The position numbers and the translations under genes are program-made. From assembly GCA_005888525.1 (NCBI GenBank), contig VBAB01000102.1, positions 1 through 7,803 on the forward strand: a stretch of DNA of 7,803 nt. Direction: 5' to 3'. Shown here piece after piece: positions 6,491-7,803 of the stretch (position 1 is the stretch's first letter; every line of letters begins with the position of its first letter). The notes below the pieces were generated by a model that worked only from the letters and a program-made list of their open reading frames with translations, was not told the origin of the DNA and made no database searches. This DNA comes from Alphaproteobacteria bacterium. Its GTDB lineage: Bacteria; Pseudomonadota; Alphaproteobacteria; Rhizobiales; Hyphomicrobiaceae.

Positions 6491-6992
6491 GTGGGCATCC
6501 CCGTCATAGAACAGGCCAAGATACAGGCTCAGGTCTTGGTTCCTCTCATCAAGGCTCTGCAGGCTGAATTGGGCGAGGAACGCGCGAATGCACTTGTACG
6601 CAAGGCTCTAGGCGATGTTTATCGCCGCCTCGGCGAACAGTGGTGGCGAGCGAAGGAAACCAAGCACGTGGGCGAGAACATGGCGGAAGGAAACCAAGCA
6701 CGTGGGCGAGAACATGGCGCGGGCGTTTGCCTCGTTCGCCGAAGGTGACGCCATCGACTACAGTGTCCGCGCGCAATCTCGAGATACCTACGAGATCGAT
6801 GTCACGGGATGCCGGTACGCACAGTTCTACAAGGAGCTGGGTGAGCCTGAGCTTGGATTTTTGCTGGTCTGCGGCTTGGACTTCCCGTTCGCCGAAGGTT
6901 TTGGCCCCGACATGAAGCTCACGCGCACCCAAACCATCATGCAAGGCGCCAGCCACTGCGATTTTCGCTACCGGCGGCAGAAAGACCGATAG
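6491..6992 (+). pseudogene. ATC hydrolase-family gene (L-2-amino-thiazoline-4-carboxylate hydrolase), frameshifted
   Basis: Two overlapping frames together encode one protein of the ATC hydrolase family, named for the enzyme that opens the thiazoline ring on the bacterial route from DL-ATC to cysteine; most relatives have no known substrate. From GTG 6491 (AAGGAGG 6 bases before) the first frame reads GIPVIEQAKIQAQVLVPLIK up to GENMA. A second frame then continues RAFASFAEGDAIDYSVRAQS, GCRYAQFYKELGEPELGFLL, and the family-typical C-terminus TRTQTIMQGASHCDFRYRR, ending at 6992. The junction is a 34-bp tandem duplication (6652-6719). Since 34 is not a multiple of 3, it shifts the frame. Removing one copy restores an uninterrupted 155-codon gene. 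As written, translation would stop at 6748 after 85 residues, without the Cys/His C-terminal region. It could be a real recent mutation, a phase-variable site or an assembly error. Confidence 0.85.
6652..6719 (+). repeat. Perfect 34-bp tandem duplication (2 copies)
   Basis: The unit beginning GAAGGAAACCAAGCACGTGG occurs twice head to tail, at 6652-6685 and 6686-6719, with no mismatch. The flanking bases differ on both sides (C6651 versus G6685; G6686 versus C6720), so the unit is exactly 34 bp. It lies inside the ATC hydrolase-family gene and shifts its frame. The identity of the copies suggests recent origin by replication slippage, or an artefact. Confidence 0.97.
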
Positions 6993-7046
6993 TCGCTCTC
7001 GAATTGAACTGAGGCTCACCAATATCGGCTCAGGCCCTCTTCGACA

Positions 7047-7803
7047 TCACCGTGGTGGCAGCAGTCGCTTCTCCTGGAAGGCGCGCAGCCATTTCACGAA
7101 CATGACCTCCGTGTCCATCACCTCGTGGAAGCCAGCCTGCATGAGCTTGATCGTCGAGGAAAACGAAGGCGGCGACGGCTGGGTACGTCCGAAACCCATC
7201 TGGTAGTCGGCGTATTGATACGAAAGGCCGACGAAGGTTTTCAGATCAGGAGAAACGAGGTTGTGCTTGGCCCGGATCAGCGCCCATTCTGCCTCGCGTG
7301 GTCGAATCTCGGCCTCCAGGCTGAGTGGCACTGCGTCGCCCGGCACCATGCCGAGCGCGTCCGCGATGGCCGGCCAGACATTTTGCCAGCAGTAGACATC
7401 GCCATTGGCAACGTTGAAGGTCTCGTTGCGCGCGACAGTCGTGTCGCCAGCCCAGGCCATGCAACGCGCCAGCAAATCGGCATCGACGGCCTGGCCCACG
7501 CGCGGTGGTCCACCGGGATAGTGGAGCGGCTGCCCCGCTTCTCTTAGTATCGCCGCGTAGGTGCCGATCGCCGGAATCAGGTTCATAGCGCTTCCTTGCG
7601 AGTAGCCGACGATCAGCACAGGGCGGAAGACGGAGAAGCACCAGCCCTTGCCGCGTTGCTTCTCGCGCAAGTAGTCCTCCTGATTCCAATAGAAGTTCGG
7701 TTGCTCTCGCATTTCCGAGCGCCCCTCACGCGCTGGAAACTTCATCGGGCGCACATGCACGCCGTAGGCTTTCGTTCCCTGCAGCAGGCAGACGTGGGCA
7801 AGG
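7047..7803 (-). CDS. PRISE-like SDR reductase / NAD-dependent epimerase family (5' end beyond window)
   Basis: 251 C-terminal residues of an extended short-chain dehydrogenase are visible and read unbroken to the right edge, where the N-terminal NAD(P)-binding glycine motif would lie. The sequence resembles the progesterone 5-beta-reductase/iridoid synthase-like (PRISE) group. LLQGTKAYG near the edge holds the likely catalytic Lys. PNFYWNQEDYL holds the likely catalytic Tyr. FSVFRPVLIVGYSQGSAMNL and IPAIGTYAAILREAGQPL follow, and the C-terminal helix pattern IKLMQAGFHEVMDTEVMFVKWLRAF is typical. Such enzymes reduce activated C=C bonds of enones, but the substrate here is unknown. An apparent GTG start at 7760 is not the real start, because the conserved catalytic Lys region lies upstream of it in the same frame. 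The gene is convergent with the broken ATC hydrolase gene, with 54 bases between them, and not obviously linked to the chr cluster. Confidence 0.85.
   Translation of the reverse strand, partial: LAHVCLLQGTKAYGVHVRPMKFPAREGRSEMREQPNFYWNQEDYLREKQRGKGWCFSVFRPVLIVGYSQGSAMNLIPAIGTYAAILREAGQPLHYPGGPPRVGQAVDADLLARCMAWAGDTTVARNETFNVANGDVYCWQNVWPAIADALGMVPGDAVPLSLEAEIRPREAEWALIRAKHNLVSPDLKTFVGLSYQYADYQMGFGRTQPSPPSFSSTIKLMQAGFHEVMDTEVMFVKWLRAFQEKRLLPPR

Noticed and set aside
6640..6915. Third reading frame across the duplicated region (91 codons)
   Set aside because: It is open partly because of the repeat and has no similarity to the ATC hydrolase family; the other two frames account for the gene.
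6993..7046. Possible terminator in the convergent gap (CTGAG ... CTCAG)
   Set aside because: Only a 5-bp stem with a long loop and no T-tract; too weak to call.

Overview
The window looks like GC-rich alphaproteobacterial chromosome, most likely Rhizobiales and Bradyrhizobium-like. This rests on overall codon use, the DUF1127 small protein, the GcvA-type LysR regulator and the style of the chromate genes. It is an inference, since no rRNA or other marker gene is present. No tRNA, rRNA, CRISPR array, transposase or attachment site is visible.

Layout. (1) Positions 1-605, minus strand: 5' part of a GcvA-like LysR regulator, cut by the left edge. (2) Divergent from it, plus strand: a DUF1127 small protein (738-992) and a glutathione S-transferase (1022-1714), probably one transcript facing the LysR gene across a 132-bp promoter region. 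(3) After a 145-bp gap, a compact plus-strand chromate resistance cluster: rhodanese-ChrB fusion (1860-2678), ChrA transporter (2680-4083), ChrC-type Fe/Mn superoxide dismutase (about 4110-4706), a secreted DUF1259 protein (4793-5716) and a secreted DUF1080/LamG-like protein (5745-6395). (4) Positions 6491-6992: an L-2-amino-thiazoline-4-carboxylate (ATC) hydrolase-family gene broken by a perfect 34-bp tandem duplication. (5) Positions 7047-7803, minus strand: the C-terminal two thirds or so of a PRISE-like SDR reductase, cut by the right edge and convergent with the broken gene.

How the genes may work together. ChrA would extrude chromate. The rhodanese-ChrB fusion could handle sulfur, thiol or chromate chemistry, or act as a sensor. 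ChrC would remove superoxide made during Cr(VI) reduction. The two exported proteins carry the response to the cell envelope in an unknown way. The glutathione S-transferase next door fits thiol and oxidative stress, but it has its own likely promoter and divergent regulator.

Most notable are the frame-breaking 34-bp duplication, the chr cluster extended by two exported proteins, the two-fold internal repeat with paired His motifs in the DUF1259 protein, and a 17-bp perfect palindrome just before the DUF1259 ribosome binding site. The chr core is a known system. The extension is the part that may be under-described.
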